Source of the DNA: Neostapfia colusana | Taxonomy: Eukaryota > Streptophyta > Magnoliopsida > Poales > Poaceae | Length of the DNA: 64,000 bases | Assembly (NCBI GenBank): GCA_030760725.1 | Contig: JASWHV010000005.1 | Location: 86,992,622 to 87,056,621, forward strand | Direction: 5' to 3' | Part shown: positions 1 to 9,546 of the stretch, in pieces | Position numbering within the stretch: the stretch's first letter is position 1 | Layout of the letters: each line of letters opens with the position of its first letter | Translations under genes and position numbers: made by a program | The notes under the pieces: model-generated | The model's database searches: none | Seen by the model: only the letters and a program-made list of their open reading frames with translations | What the model was told of the DNA's origin: nothing

Positions 1-2937
1 GCTCATGGAGCATGCATGAATTTTCCTAGGATTTTCGGAGCTAAGGAATGCCCAGAACCGAATTTCTAAGTTTTGGAAATTCTCTGAAAATGTTTCTGTA
101 TTCATTTGAATACAGAAACTTGAAATCAGAATTTCCCTAAATAAATCAACTCCAACTGAGCTGAAACTTTTACAGGAGTTTCCTAACATCCTAAAGAATA
201 TTCTGGCAAAATTTGGGGAATTTTGGATGAACCAAACGCCCTCTAAAATTCTTTTTTCTGAAAAGTTTTAAAGAATTCTCCAGAATTTTCTATTGGTTTT
301 CATGCAAATTGGGTTGCATGTTTGGATAGGGTTTTTCATCCTGAATCCAACCCAATTTGAATCACCAAATTTAGAGCTTCCTATCGATAGTTATGAGGTT
401 CTAAAGTTTGAACTAAATCTGGAATTCAAATTAATTCGGGAAACATTCAAACTCTGACTGTGGGTCCCTCCTACACGTGTCAGCAGCTGGAATCTCGCCA
501 CACGGGGCCACAGTATCACTTCCCGCGCTGTCGCAAAGGATCCCAGGGACACAGCCGATCAGCAGTTTAAATCCTCCGTCGCTGACACGCGGGGCCCGCC
601 GGACCTTCTTCCTCCTCGGGCCGTTTTCTTTCCCGCGCCGCCCCGTCGCCGGAAACTCGTCGGAGCTCGCCGGAGTCGGCTTCCCGGCTGTCTTCCGGCT
701 CGGTACTTGCCGCATGGGGGTTTTTAGGGACGAGCAATCCACTGGTGCGGTGGTCTCGGGCTGCCGGCGACAGGAAACCGGTCGGCGACATGCGCACACC
801 TCGGTGAGGCTTCGGCACCGTGGCCCGAGCACCCTAGCCCGCCAAAAGTTTGGCGGATTCGCTCTAAAGCATCAGTGGAGATCAGGCAAGCTCGGCACGG
901 CCTCAAACTGGCTTGGAAATGGCGGCAAGTGAGGGTTCACCGTGCGCCCGAGTGCCCCTGCCATGGCCGCCGATGGAAGAACTCAAAATTAGCTGCCCCT
1001 ACTCACTGCTAAGCTAGGGTTGCGAAGGAAAACGGTTCCATATCCTCTCTAGCTTATGTGTGCGCAAAATGAACAACTTTAACCGAGAATCAAGCGTCGA
1101 TTTTTGAAACTCTTACCCGCGGTTAGGTTTCTCTCTTCTGAGAGGAAAACTGGAAATTCCCAAGCTACGTTGCACGGCTCGGGCTGAAACTCGAGGGAGA
1201 GCAGCGTGAAGTCCTGGCGCGTCTCGGAGGGTGCTTGCTCGGCCGTGAAAAGCCTAGGTATGAGCTGCACACGGTGACCCGAGTTGCACTTTCACCGGGG
1301 TGCTTCAGTATCTCGCGTTGATCGTTGATTTGGGCACGCCACGAGCCAGGAACATTGGAGCCGAGCTGTGGAGGATCTTGTACCCTCGTTAGCGCTCCCT
1401 TTTTGTGTGGGCGGCTCGAGCAAACGAGGACGCGAGCTGGTGGACAACCGAAGGCAACAGAGGCGTCGCCGGCGGCTGTTTTTCGGGCGCGGAAGCAGAC
1501 GAAACCGCGAGCACGAGTGGGAGACTTCGTGTTTACCTCGGTGGGGAGCATAAACACCGGGTGAACCACCTCTGGCGCCTGCGTGTGGGGGGGGGGGGGG
1601 TAAGCTCGAGCAGGAGGTGGCGGTAGCTGCTACCTCGGTGGCGCCGGAAGCTCGGTCTAACCCGAGAGCAAAGACTTAGGTGCTAAGTTTTCCTCCTCTT
1701 TTATGAAAATTGGGCCCCACCAAGTTTCTTTCTCAAATATCTCCAGATTTTTGGCACATTGCAAACTTCACTCATATGGAGCTCAAATTCAAAAGCCATT
1801 TGACAATTTGACAAGTTGTGCCTCAGGTTCGAATTTGAATTCAAATTTAGAGGAAATTTACAAGTCCCTTGGACATTTATGTCAAAGCCCCTCCAAATTT
1901 GCTCAAAACTTGGCTCCCTCATAATTTGGACATGAGGAATTCAAATATGTCCTTTGACCTTTGAGTTGGCCATTGCAAATACAACTTCTTAAACAACAGT
2001 TTGAATTACTCTTTTGAAAATGCCCTTCTTCTTTTTGAAGTAACTCCTTTGATTCAAACTGAATATTTAAGTCCTCTTTTGTGATGACCCATTTGAATTT
2101 GGGTGAAACACTTTGGTTTGCTCCTAGCCCATGCTTGATCAATCTCGGTCCCAAGCTGAACCTCACAAGTTCAGTTTGACCATGCCCCTCCAATTTGAAT
2201 TTGAAGGTGATCTCAAGCAATGCTTTGAACAAATGGTATATTAGCTTAACATCCCTCCCATTTTGGAACTTAAGCTCTTCAATACCTGAGGACTGCAATG
2301 ATCATCTCACATATAGGCCTTTGGACCATCTGAACATGAATGCTTTGCAAGGGTTGAACAAATTGGATTTAAACCTCCCTCCCCTCTACTCATAGGGAAT
2401 GTGCATATGAGTTAGCTTTTTGGGAGTGAAGTCCTTTCCCGGGTTAACATGTGTTCAGCAGGAGCTAAAGAACATTTTAGCTTTCCCCACATGTCCATGT
2501 TTGAGTTTATCATTTCATGTGACATAACTCAAGTCATTCCCTTGCCTTAAGATGTTTGAATTCAGCATGAACTCAACATGATCATAGTCCATTCCCTTTT
2601 TGGCTCACCCTCAAATCAGAAAGTTGCCACCATAATCTCCTCAATTTCAAATGTATGAGGCTCCATGTGTGTTCAAATTTTGGCGGTAATCTGAGCTGAG
2701 GCTTTGGGTCTAAAGACCTTATCTTCATTCTTTCTCATCCACATGCATGATTACACATGAGTTTAACTTCACCTTGGTCCAACACATTCAAAGGCATGCT
2801 TGAACCCATGTGGTTGCACCTCATGTATACCATCCCATGTAAGAAAGTTTTTGTAAGTCTCATTTTTCATGAACCAGAAACACGATGATATTCAATCACC
2901 CGTTCCTTTCCATTCACGTTTTTGGGACTTTTACATC
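1..2937. other. Unassigned retroelement-like non-coding DNA
   Basis: I see no credible gene in this stretch. It is AT-rich to about 430, GC-rich from about 440 to 1680 (with a run of G near 1588-1599), then AT-rich again to about 2930. This AT/GC/AT layout, and words such as the AATTTGGGTGAAAC near 2095, resemble the LTRs of elements A and F read in reverse (compare 51940-51960 and 50320-50600). I infer another, more diverged LTR of that general type in minus orientation, or the U3 of element E. The short frames in the GC-rich part overlap on both strands without family motifs, so I do not call them genes. Confidence 0.35.
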
Positions 2938-3105
2938 TTGGGTTAGTCCCCCACCTCAAGGACTCTTGGGTTAGCCCCCCAACTCTAGGACTCTTGGATT
3001 AGTCCCCCACCTCTAGGACTCTTTTGTTAATCCCCCACCTCTAGGACTCTTTGATTAGTCCTCCACCTTTAGAACTCTTTTGTTCCCCACCCCTAGGACT
3101 CTTTT
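2938..3105 (+). repeat. 28-bp tandem repeat upstream of a TATA box
   Basis: Six degenerate tandem units, the first ones 28 bp, built on the words TTAGTCCCCCACCTC and TAGGACTC, end seven bases before a TATA box at 3112. A short array abutting the core promoter of an LTR is likely a U3 enhancer-type repeat. That function is inferred; the array itself is plain in the sequence. Confidence 0.8.
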
Positions 3106-3111
3106 TCCCCC

Positions 3112-3120
3112 TTATAAATA
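3112..3120 (+). promoter_or_regulatory. TATA box of the element E LTR
   Basis: TTATAAATA sits between the 28-bp array and a C-rich leader, in the same relative place as the TATA box of the element B LTR (4514-4523). Transcription would begin about 30 bases downstream. Confidence 0.6.
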
Positions 3121-3744
3121 TAATTCCCCCCTAGCCGCACCCCTCTTTCTTTTAGCCGCCGCCCCCCTTGCTGCCAAGCCGCCCCCTGCTGCCAAATCGC
3201 TGAGTCCCCCCCCTGCTGGATTTTGGCCGCCGTCGAGCCCCGTCACGCCTCGCCGTCACCGGAGAAGAAGCCCGGACATTCTGCCCTACCCGCAGCTCCA
3301 TAATTCTCCACAGAAAAATCCTCCGCTGCTGTCATTGCTAGGAGGTAGGCCCTGCCGCAAGGAAGAAGTGAGGTAGGTCTTCGTTACCCCTCTTACAACG
3401 TCGCCACTGTTTTTACACACTCGTTTTATTTGCCCCCTTCGAGCAGAAACTTCTGCTTGTGGACAGACCATGTTTTAGTTGATTTTTGACGGTGGAATTG
3501 ATCTACACCTTGTGTTAAGATCATCACCACGTCCACACTTGATCCCAGCAACATTGATCACCATAAAACCCCATGAAAGCCTACTAAAACATGCAAGAAC
3601 ATGTTGTGACACCCTCATTTTTGGTTTCTGCATGTATTCATGTTTCATGTAGAGAAAAGATTTTAAAAAGAAGTGGGGACTGAGAAAGAATTAAAAAAAA
3701 GATAGACAAAAAGAGCAAAAATCCAGAGTGCCGAAGACAAACTA

Positions 3745-4345
3745 TCGCGGCCCGCTGGCCATGTGGCGCCTTCAGAGCTCATCCCCGCAAAGGAGGAGAG
3801 GTCCGACCCCGTGGGACACGTTCTGCCCCGGAGCTAGCCTCTGCGGAGAAGCAAGGCCAGCCGCAGGACACGTGTCCCCTTCGGAGCTAGTCACCGCGGA
3901 AATCAGAGGACCAGTCGCGCGGGATACGTGTCGATCTCGGAGCTCCCCACTGAGAGGTCCGGTTCTATTGGACACGTGTCACCGCCGGAGCTTATCTCCG
4001 GGAGGTCCGTCACTGTTGGACATGTGTTAACCTCGGAGCTCGTCTCTGAGAAGAAAGGAAGTCTGGCGCTGTTAGGATACGTGGCACACCCGGAGCCACC
4101 TCCAAAGAGAGGGAAGGTCCGGCACTGACACGTGGCGTGCGCGGAGCCACCTCCGAATAGAGAGGAGGTCCCGACCGCCAGGATACGTGGCGCACATGGA
4201 GCTCATCTCCGAAGGACAGGGAGGTCTCGCTCGCTTGACACGCGGCACAACCGGAGCTCGTCTGTGCGGAAACGGGGAGACCAGGCCCCGGAATACACGT
4301 GGAGCATCCGGAGCTCATCACCGCGGAGGTAACGAGTTCTGGAGC
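3745..4345 (+). repeat. U3 array of G-box plus CGGAGCTC modules
   Basis: About ten degenerate modules of roughly 50-65 bp follow one another. Each has an ACGTG core (GACACGTGTC, GATACGTGGC, CACGTGGCG), then CGGAGCTC or CGGAGCTT, then a short purine-rich stretch ending in AGGTCCG. Some form short inverted pairs, such as CCGGAGCTTATCTCCGG near 3984. CACGTG is the core of plant G-box/ABRE sites, so a role as stress-responsive U3 enhancer is plausible but inferred. The same modules recur in the 3' LTR (40375-40965). Confidence 0.75.
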
Positions 4346-4513
4346 GGTTTTGGATTCTGTACGCGTGGAAATACCGGTACGGAGAGGAAACCGACATGAA
4401 TTCCACAATGTTACCACACCAAATCAACTAAAGATAAGTTGTTAAGATTCAATGACAATCTGAATAGGACTCTTATTCGAAATACAATCAGATTAGGACT
4501 CTTCTTCTCCCGA

Positions 4514-4523
4514 TTATAAATAG
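4514..4523 (+). promoter_or_regulatory. TATA box of element B 5' LTR
   Basis: TTATAAATAG follows the U3 array and is conserved in the 3' LTR at about 41140-41149. The likely transcription start is about 30 bases downstream. Confidence 0.75.
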
Positions 4524-4690
4524 AACCCAGAACCCTTGGCCGAAACCACTAACTTCTGAGCCGACAACCTAGAGCCCTAGCCCCCAACTCGCCGAGTAAA
4601 CTCATCGTCGGAGTTCGGTCGAGGAAGATCGCCGGAAGAAAGCCCCAATGATCTGTCTTGCTAAGAGAAGGACCCCGAGACCAAGAAGAA

Positions 4691-4720
4691 CGTAAGGTAG
4701 GTCTCCAATACTACCTTACG
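4691..4720 (+). promoter_or_regulatory. Hairpin enclosing the first leader splice donor
   Basis: CGTAAGGTAG (4691-4700), a 10-base loop, then CTACCTTACG (4711-4720) is a perfect 10-bp inverted repeat. The splice-donor consensus AAG/GTAGGT lies across the stem and loop (cut after 4696). The same perfect hairpin is at 41317-41346 in the 3' LTR. Pairing would hide the donor and could tune splicing of the leader, as donor hairpins do in some retroviruses; that role is inferred. Confidence 0.6.
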
Positions 4721-5007
4721 ACATCATCGCGTTTTCTTTGCATCTGTTCTTCGATTCCTTTCGAACAGATGCTTTTTCATGGACAGATCACTTGTAGATC
4801 GATTTAATCTGAAGGTCAAGATCATCGCTACGTCCACAATTGATCCCTACAACTCTGTTCATCATAAAAACCCATGCAAGCCATGCAAGAACACGTACAA
4901 ACTAAACTGCATCATAGGGTTAACATGCATAAGCATCATAGGATCTAGTTAAAGTTTGTGCATGATATTGATTGTTGTAAATCTTGTATGTGCGTGATCA
5001 TATATAG

Positions 5008-5082
5008 AAGGACAAGCTCAGGGAGTTACCTATGACGGGCTACAACAACAAGATTTTGAGCAACCAGAACCGCAAGAACAAG
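5008..5082 (+). other. LTR-embedded internal exon-like frame (element B, 5' LTR)
   Basis: 75 nt lie between an acceptor (ATATATAG at 5000-5007) and a GC-type donor (AAG/GCAAGT after 5082). Read as 2 nt, 24 codons, 1 nt, it is open and encodes a Gln- and Glu-rich peptide containing LQQQDFEQPEPQEQG. The exon is phase 1 at both ends, as are the matching exons of elements A, F and E. No start codon is seen in this frame upstream (a TAA precedes the leader donor), so translation is unproven. Confidence 0.5.
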
Positions 5083-6362
5083 GCAAGTGCCCCATGACCA
5101 TATTGATCCTATGTTTTGGGAAATGTTTTGTTTTGCGAAAAGGTGTGTGTGTGCTGAGTCGATCATGATGGGAAACTCTTTTATAGAAGTTTACTAGTTT
5201 TGGTTAAACCACCCTTGTCGCCAGGGAAGTTTATGAGTCAGGTATGGCTTTTGCTTTTATGCTTCGCTGAGTCCATGGGATTGGGAAGCGAGATAGATGT
5301 GTCTAGCTAACTGCACTCGTATTGATAATGAGAAAGCTGATGTTGTTAATGAACATGGATCGGAGGGAGATCTAATCAAGACTGGGTTTGTGAATGAGGT
5401 AGCATGAGATGGTGGTTTACTTGTCGTAGATCTAAGGACCGGTTCATGCGAGCACATGCCAGGATAACAGTGCCACTACAAGGCCAAGTATGGGTGCGGC
5501 TTAGCTGACTAATTAGGTAAGTTGCTAGATTGTTATGGACCGTGGAAGGCGCGGGGAATGGGAGTCGAGTGAGGACTGTGCTGGGAACTGCATGGCACAA
5601 GAGGGGGCCCGTGGGTGGGAGAATTGGAGATTCTAGCCTGCCGGTGAAACCTTAGTGAGTCCATACATCTAGTGACCCCTTTGTAAAGGCTATTTTGTGA
5701 TCTCTTGGCCATACACCGATGGTTGTGTACTGGTAAAATGGAGGTTCTGCAGTCGCCGACGGGTGACGAAATCACAAACTTGTGGGTAAAGAGGTGCAAA
5801 CTCTGCGGAGTCTAAAACTATCATGATAGCCGAGCTTACGGTCACGAGTGCCTGACCAACTTCCATGATTAGTTGGGATGGTTATTTGCTATGGTTATTG
5901 GGTATGGTTTTGGATGGTTTGGTTTTGGTTTGGTTTTCGGGACTGTTGAGTCCGGGTGATAAGATTGGTTGCATGACTGTTGAGTCATGGCAGTGAGAAT
6001 GGTCTCGGTGTGAGACGGAATTGTTTATGAGATGATATGGTAGTGAATACGAGATGGTATTCGTGAGATGGTAGCGAATACGAGAAGGTTTTCGTGAGCA
6101 AGAAATAGGTTGATTAATATCTGGTTGGGACATGGAAGGTAATGAACATAACGGAAGTATGATTGGTATTTTAGTACATGGTTGGATTACACTCACTTAA
6201 AGTTAAGTTACCGGTTTTATCGTGTTTTAAGAAATAAACTTTGCTTTCTGCAATGAGCCTTTTTATACCTACTTTGTTGTGAGCTACATATCATATTTTC
6301 CCGCACTTGCTGAGTACATCATTGTACTCAAACTTGCATTATTATTTCATCATCAGCAACAG

Positions 6363-6397
6363 GAGGAGATTACTATGAAGACCATGTGGAGCACTAG
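6363..6397 (+). other. LTR-embedded terminal exon-like frame (element B, 5' LTR)
   Basis: This follows the acceptor CAACAG (ends 6362). It is 35 nt, accepts phase 1 and runs open to TAG at 6395-6397, encoding a tail ending DYYEDHVEH. The frame and stop are kept at 28631-28665, 42958-42992 and, in element E, 44676-44710. It pairs in phase with the exon ending at 5082. Confidence 0.5.
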
Positions 6398-6546
6398 GCG
6401 TGTAATCTGTCCTCAACCTTGCCTGTGGGGATGGAGTAGAGATGGAGCCGCTAGTGCTTAGATTGCTTCCGCATTAGTTAGAAGACTTCCGCTGTTAGAT
6501 TAAGACTTCCGCTGTGAGCATGAGTCCAAGACTCATGAGACATTGT

Positions 6547-6552
6547 AATAAA
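6547..6552 (+). terminator. Polyadenylation signal of element B LTR
   Basis: AATAAA about 110 bases before the end of this LTR segment is conserved in the 3' LTR near 43141. It places the end of R close to the LTR end, so the exon-like segments lie within R. Confidence 0.45.
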
Positions 6553-6980
6553 CTCTGTTATTGGTGGTCATATATATTCTGAAATTCAGTTTTTGGATGA
6601 TGTGTATATGTGTGATGAACATCCTGGGCACACATATGCATCAGTCCTCGGTTCAGTGGTGTCGAAGTGTGTAGCCGACACTTCCCCCGGGCCTGCTCTG
6701 GGCAGCCCGCGGAGGTTCTTTTTCGGAGGGGCTAGTCACTCGCGGAGAGTTTCAGCGTTAGGGACGATTGAGTGAGAAGCTTGACACGGGGAGTTTTACG
6801 TGGTTCAGGCCGCCGGAGCGTAAAACCCTACGTCCACGGTGAGCAGAGATGCTCGCTGTATTGCTTGCTGCTCAGAACCGGAGTCCTGAGCTTGAGGGTG
6901 CATAAGAGGCGAGTCAACAGAGTTCGAACCTAAGGGTGCGAATGGCTGGAGTGCGAACCCTTGCTAACGGCGCCTACCCG

Positions 6981-6992
6981 AGCCTTTTATAG
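6981..6992 (-). promoter_or_regulatory. TATA box of family C LTR a
   Basis: The minus strand reads CTATAAAAGGCT. The same box is present in LTR b (about 26558-26569), c (about 29219-29230) and d (about 34482-34494), so U3 occupies the right (plus) end of each LTR. Confidence 0.7.
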
Positions 6993-7384
6993 TGCAAGGC
7001 TCGTGCGGCTTACAAGGTGGGCCCGGGACCCAACAGGTGGCCCCGGGGTGATTTCCTACAAGCTTCTAGTCTTGGCGCTGGCGTCGAGGTCCTCGTCCTG
7101 CCACCCTGCCCATGCTGCAGGCTAGGTGTAGCGTGCAGCCGTTGGTGATGGCAGGGACGGTAGGGCATGTCTTGTCCGTGTCTTGTCGCTGCCTTCAATG
7201 GACTGCAGCTTCTAACACTGTGTGCCTGTCTTGACTGTGACTGGTCACAGTGGCACCTGCCTGGCGTGCGCTGCGCCTCCGCGTCTTGGGAAGGCGCGGG
7301 TCTTGAATGCCTTGTACGGTTAAGGCATGGCGCGCCTTTACTCCTGCTGCCTACCGCACTGGGCGGACAGCGCTGCTCTGCTAG

Positions 7385-7720
7385 CCATGTGTCGGGCCCG
7401 GAGCTCTCCTCTGAGGAGAGGAGGAGCTCTGCCCCCCCGGACATGTGGAGCCTTTGGAGCTCACCCCCGCGGAGGGAGCAAGGTCTGGCCTTCTAGGCCA
7501 TGTGGCAGGCCCGAAGCTATCCTCCGAGGGGAGGGAAGCTCCGGCCCTACTGGACACATGGCTCCTTCGGAGCTTGCCCCGACGGAGGGGGCGAGGTCCG
7601 ACATTCTTGCCACGTGGCAGGCCCGGAGCTATCCTCTGAGGAGAGAAGAGCTCCGGCCCTGCCGGACACGTGGTGCCTTCGGAGCTCGCCCTTGCGGAGG
7701 GGGCGAGGTCCTTAGGCGGT
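7385..7720. repeat. G-box/hairpin modules in family C LTR a
   Basis: Several units alternate CCACGTGGC or GACACGTGG with CGGAGCTC, a short inverted C-run/G-run (for example CCCCNGCGGAGGGG) and GAGGTCCGG. They lie in U3 and recur in LTR b (26960-27300), LTR c (29630-29950) and LTR d (34880-35210). They are built from the same words as the U3 of element B. Confidence 0.75.
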
Positions 7721-7884
7721 TTCACCCTGTGCGCGGGGGTACCCGGTATTGAGGGTACCGACAGTGGCCCCCGGGCCCACCTCGGGGGAGGTAACGATCC
7801 CGGGGTGGGGCCTTCTTATTTCTGCGCACTTCCTTGTCTTGAGTATTCCCTGTGCTAATAGGGTCTCGACGGCTTCGGAGTTCA

Positions 7885-8737
7885 ACTTCTGAGGAGAGGG
7901 TGAACCCTGGCATCGGAGCTCAGCCCTGCTGTGGGGCGGAGGTCCAGAAGTCATCGGAGCTCAGGCCCACGAAGGGCGTGAGGTCCGGCATCAGGGCTCG
8001 CCTCTGAAAGGAGGGCGAGGGCTGGCATTGGAGCTCGGCCCATCTGTGGGGGCGGAGGTCCGGAAGTCATCGGAGCTCAGGCCCACAGAGGGTGTGAGGT
8101 CCGGCATCAGGGCTCGCCTCTGAAAGGAGGGCGAGGGGTGGCCTCGGAGCTTGGCCCAGCTGTGGGGGCGGAGGTCCGGAAGTCATCGGAGCTCAGTCCC
8201 ACGGAGGGCGTGAGGTCCAGCATCAGAGCTCGCCTCTGAAAGGAGTGCGAGGGCTGGCCTCGGAGCTCGGCCCAGCTGTGGGGGCGGAGGTCCGAAAGTC
8301 ATCGGAGCTCAGGCCCACGAAGGGCGTGAGGTCCGGCATCAGGGCTCGCCTCTGAAAGGAGGGCGAGGGCTGGCCTTGGAGCTCGGCCCAGCTTTGGGGG
8401 CGGAGGTCAGGAAGTCATCAGAGCTCAGGCCGACGGAGGGTGTGAGGTCCGGCATCAGGGCTCGCCTCTGAAAGGAGGGCGAGGGCTGGCTTCAGAGCTC
8501 GGCCCAGCTGTGGGGACGGAGGTCTGGAAGTCATCGGAGCTCAGGCCCACGGAGGGCGTGAGGTCCGGCATCAGGGCTCGCCTCTGAAAGGAGGGCGAGG
8601 GCTGGCCTCGGAGCTCGGCCCAGCTGTGGGGGCGGAGGTCCGGAAGTCATCGGAGCTCAGGCCCAAGGAGGGCGTGAGGTCCGGCATCAGAGCTCGCCTC
8701 TGAAAGGAGGGCGAGGGCTGGCATCGGAGCTCGCCTC
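7885..8737. repeat. 116-bp tandem array
   Basis: The word CCTCTGAAAG recurs at 8001, 8117, 8233, 8349, 8465, 8581 and 8697, exactly 116 bp apart. Each unit is two 58-bp half-units, each carrying CGGAGCTC, a small C-run/G-run hairpin and GAGGTCCGG or a variant. A second piece of the array lies at 27480-27922 with the same period. Confidence 0.95.
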
Positions 8738-8859
8738 TGAGGAGAAGGCGAGGGCCGGAAGGTCATCGGAGCTCCGCCTCTGAGAAGAGGGGAGGTCCGG
8801 CATCGGAGCTCACCCCTGCGGAGGGGTGATGTGCGTCTTCATAGCTCAGCCCAGTGTAG

Positions 8860-9546
8860 GGCGCAAGGTCCGACTTCGGTGTTCACCCCTGCTGACGGGG
8901 TGGTGACCGACTTCGGAGGTCACCCCTGCGATAGGGGTGTCGTCTGGCATCAGACCTCAGCCCAGTGTAGGGCACACAGTCCAGCTTCGGTGTTCACCCC
9001 TGGGGGTGGCGACCGGCTTCGGAGATCGCCCCTGCGATAGGGGTATCGTCCGGCATCGGACCTTAGCCCAGTGTAGGGCGCACGGTCCGGCTTCGGTGTT
9101 CACCCCTGGGGGTGGCGACCGGCTTCTGAGATCGCCCCTGCGATAGGGGTGTCGTCCGGCATCGGACCTCAGCCCAGTGTAGGGCACACGGTCCAGCTTC
9201 GGTTTTCACCCCTGGGGGTGGCGACCGGCTTCGGAGATTACCCCTGTGATAGGGGTGTCGTCCGGCATCGGACCTTAGACCAGTGTAGGGCACACGGTCC
9301 GGCTTCGGTGTTCACCACTGGGGGTGGCGACCGGCTTCGGAGATCGCCCCTGCGATAGGGGTGTCGTCCGGCATCGGACCTTAGCCCAGTGTAGGGCACA
9401 CGGTCCGGCTTCGGTGTTCACCCCTGGTGGTGGCAACCGGCTTCGGAGATCGCCCCTGCGATAGGGGTGTCATCCGGCATCGGACCTTAGCCCAGTGTAG
9501 GGCACATGGTCCGGCTTCGGTGTTCACCTCTAGGGGTGGCGACCGG
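8860..9546. repeat. 106-bp tandem array, left part
   Basis: The word CTGCG(A)TAGG recurs at 8926, 9032, 9138, 9244, 9350 and 9456, each 106 bp apart. Units hold three short hairpins: CACCCC/GGGGTG, CCCCT/AGGGG and GCCC/GGGC. The array is cut by element A after 9546 and resumes at 24965. Confidence 0.95.

Larger units (their letters stand above)
2938..3604 (+). mobile_element. Element E LTR, left part (interrupted by element B)
   Basis: This is the promoter and leader part of a chromovirus-type LTR. It has a TATA box, a C-rich leader and a splice donor AG/GTAGGT at 3372/3373, and it breaks off at 3604 exactly where element B begins. The sequence resumes at 43285; the two halves joined match the equivalent LTR region of B (about 4860-4890). 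The true left end of the LTR could not be fixed and may lie further left, for example near 2519. The internal part of E is not in the window. Confidence 0.6.
3605..6659 (+). repeat. Element B 5' LTR, main part
   Basis: This part aligns by eye to the 3' LTR at 40231-43245 with scattered differences. U3 runs to about 4540 and carries G-box repeats and a TATA box; R and U5 hold leader introns and exon-like segments. The LTR is cut at 6659 by a family C LTR, and its last 26 bases are found at 35273-35298. No independent gene is present. Confidence 0.9.
6660..7763 (-). repeat. Family C LTR (copy a, 3' LTR)
   Basis: On the plus strand it begins TGTCGAAGTG and ends GGTACCGACA. It is followed at 7764 by GTGGCCCCCGGGCCCACC, whose complement is the polypurine tract. 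It belongs to the same subfamily as copies b and d; copy c differs in its U3 half. No gene is inside; the minus-strand TATA box is at 6981-6992. Confidence 0.9.
7764..9546 (-). mobile_element. Family C internal region, left part: tandem arrays
   Basis: The region starts with the polypurine tract complement (7764-7781), followed by about 100 bases of spacer. The rest is tandem repeats of 116 bp and 106 bp. No coding frame has family support; the open frames here follow the repeat period. Element A interrupts it at 9546 and it continues at 24960. Confidence 0.8.

Noticed and set aside
477..932. Possible host gene in the GC-rich part at the left end
   Set aside because: No family motif, overlapping frames on both strands, and the AT/GC/AT layout matches an LTR promoter region.
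1588..1599. Run of G (also near 25456-25468) as a functional element
   Set aside because: Single homopolymers of uncertain length; they may be sequencing or slippage variants, and nothing nearby supports a role.
8831..9358. Overlapping open frames of about 70-76 codons on both strands in the 106-bp array
   Set aside because: They repeat with the array period and exist on both strands; they are a by-product of repeat length and GC content.
7885..9546. CRISPR-like repeat array
   Set aside because: The units are contiguous 116-bp and 106-bp tandem repeats without unique spacers, inside a plant retrotransposon.
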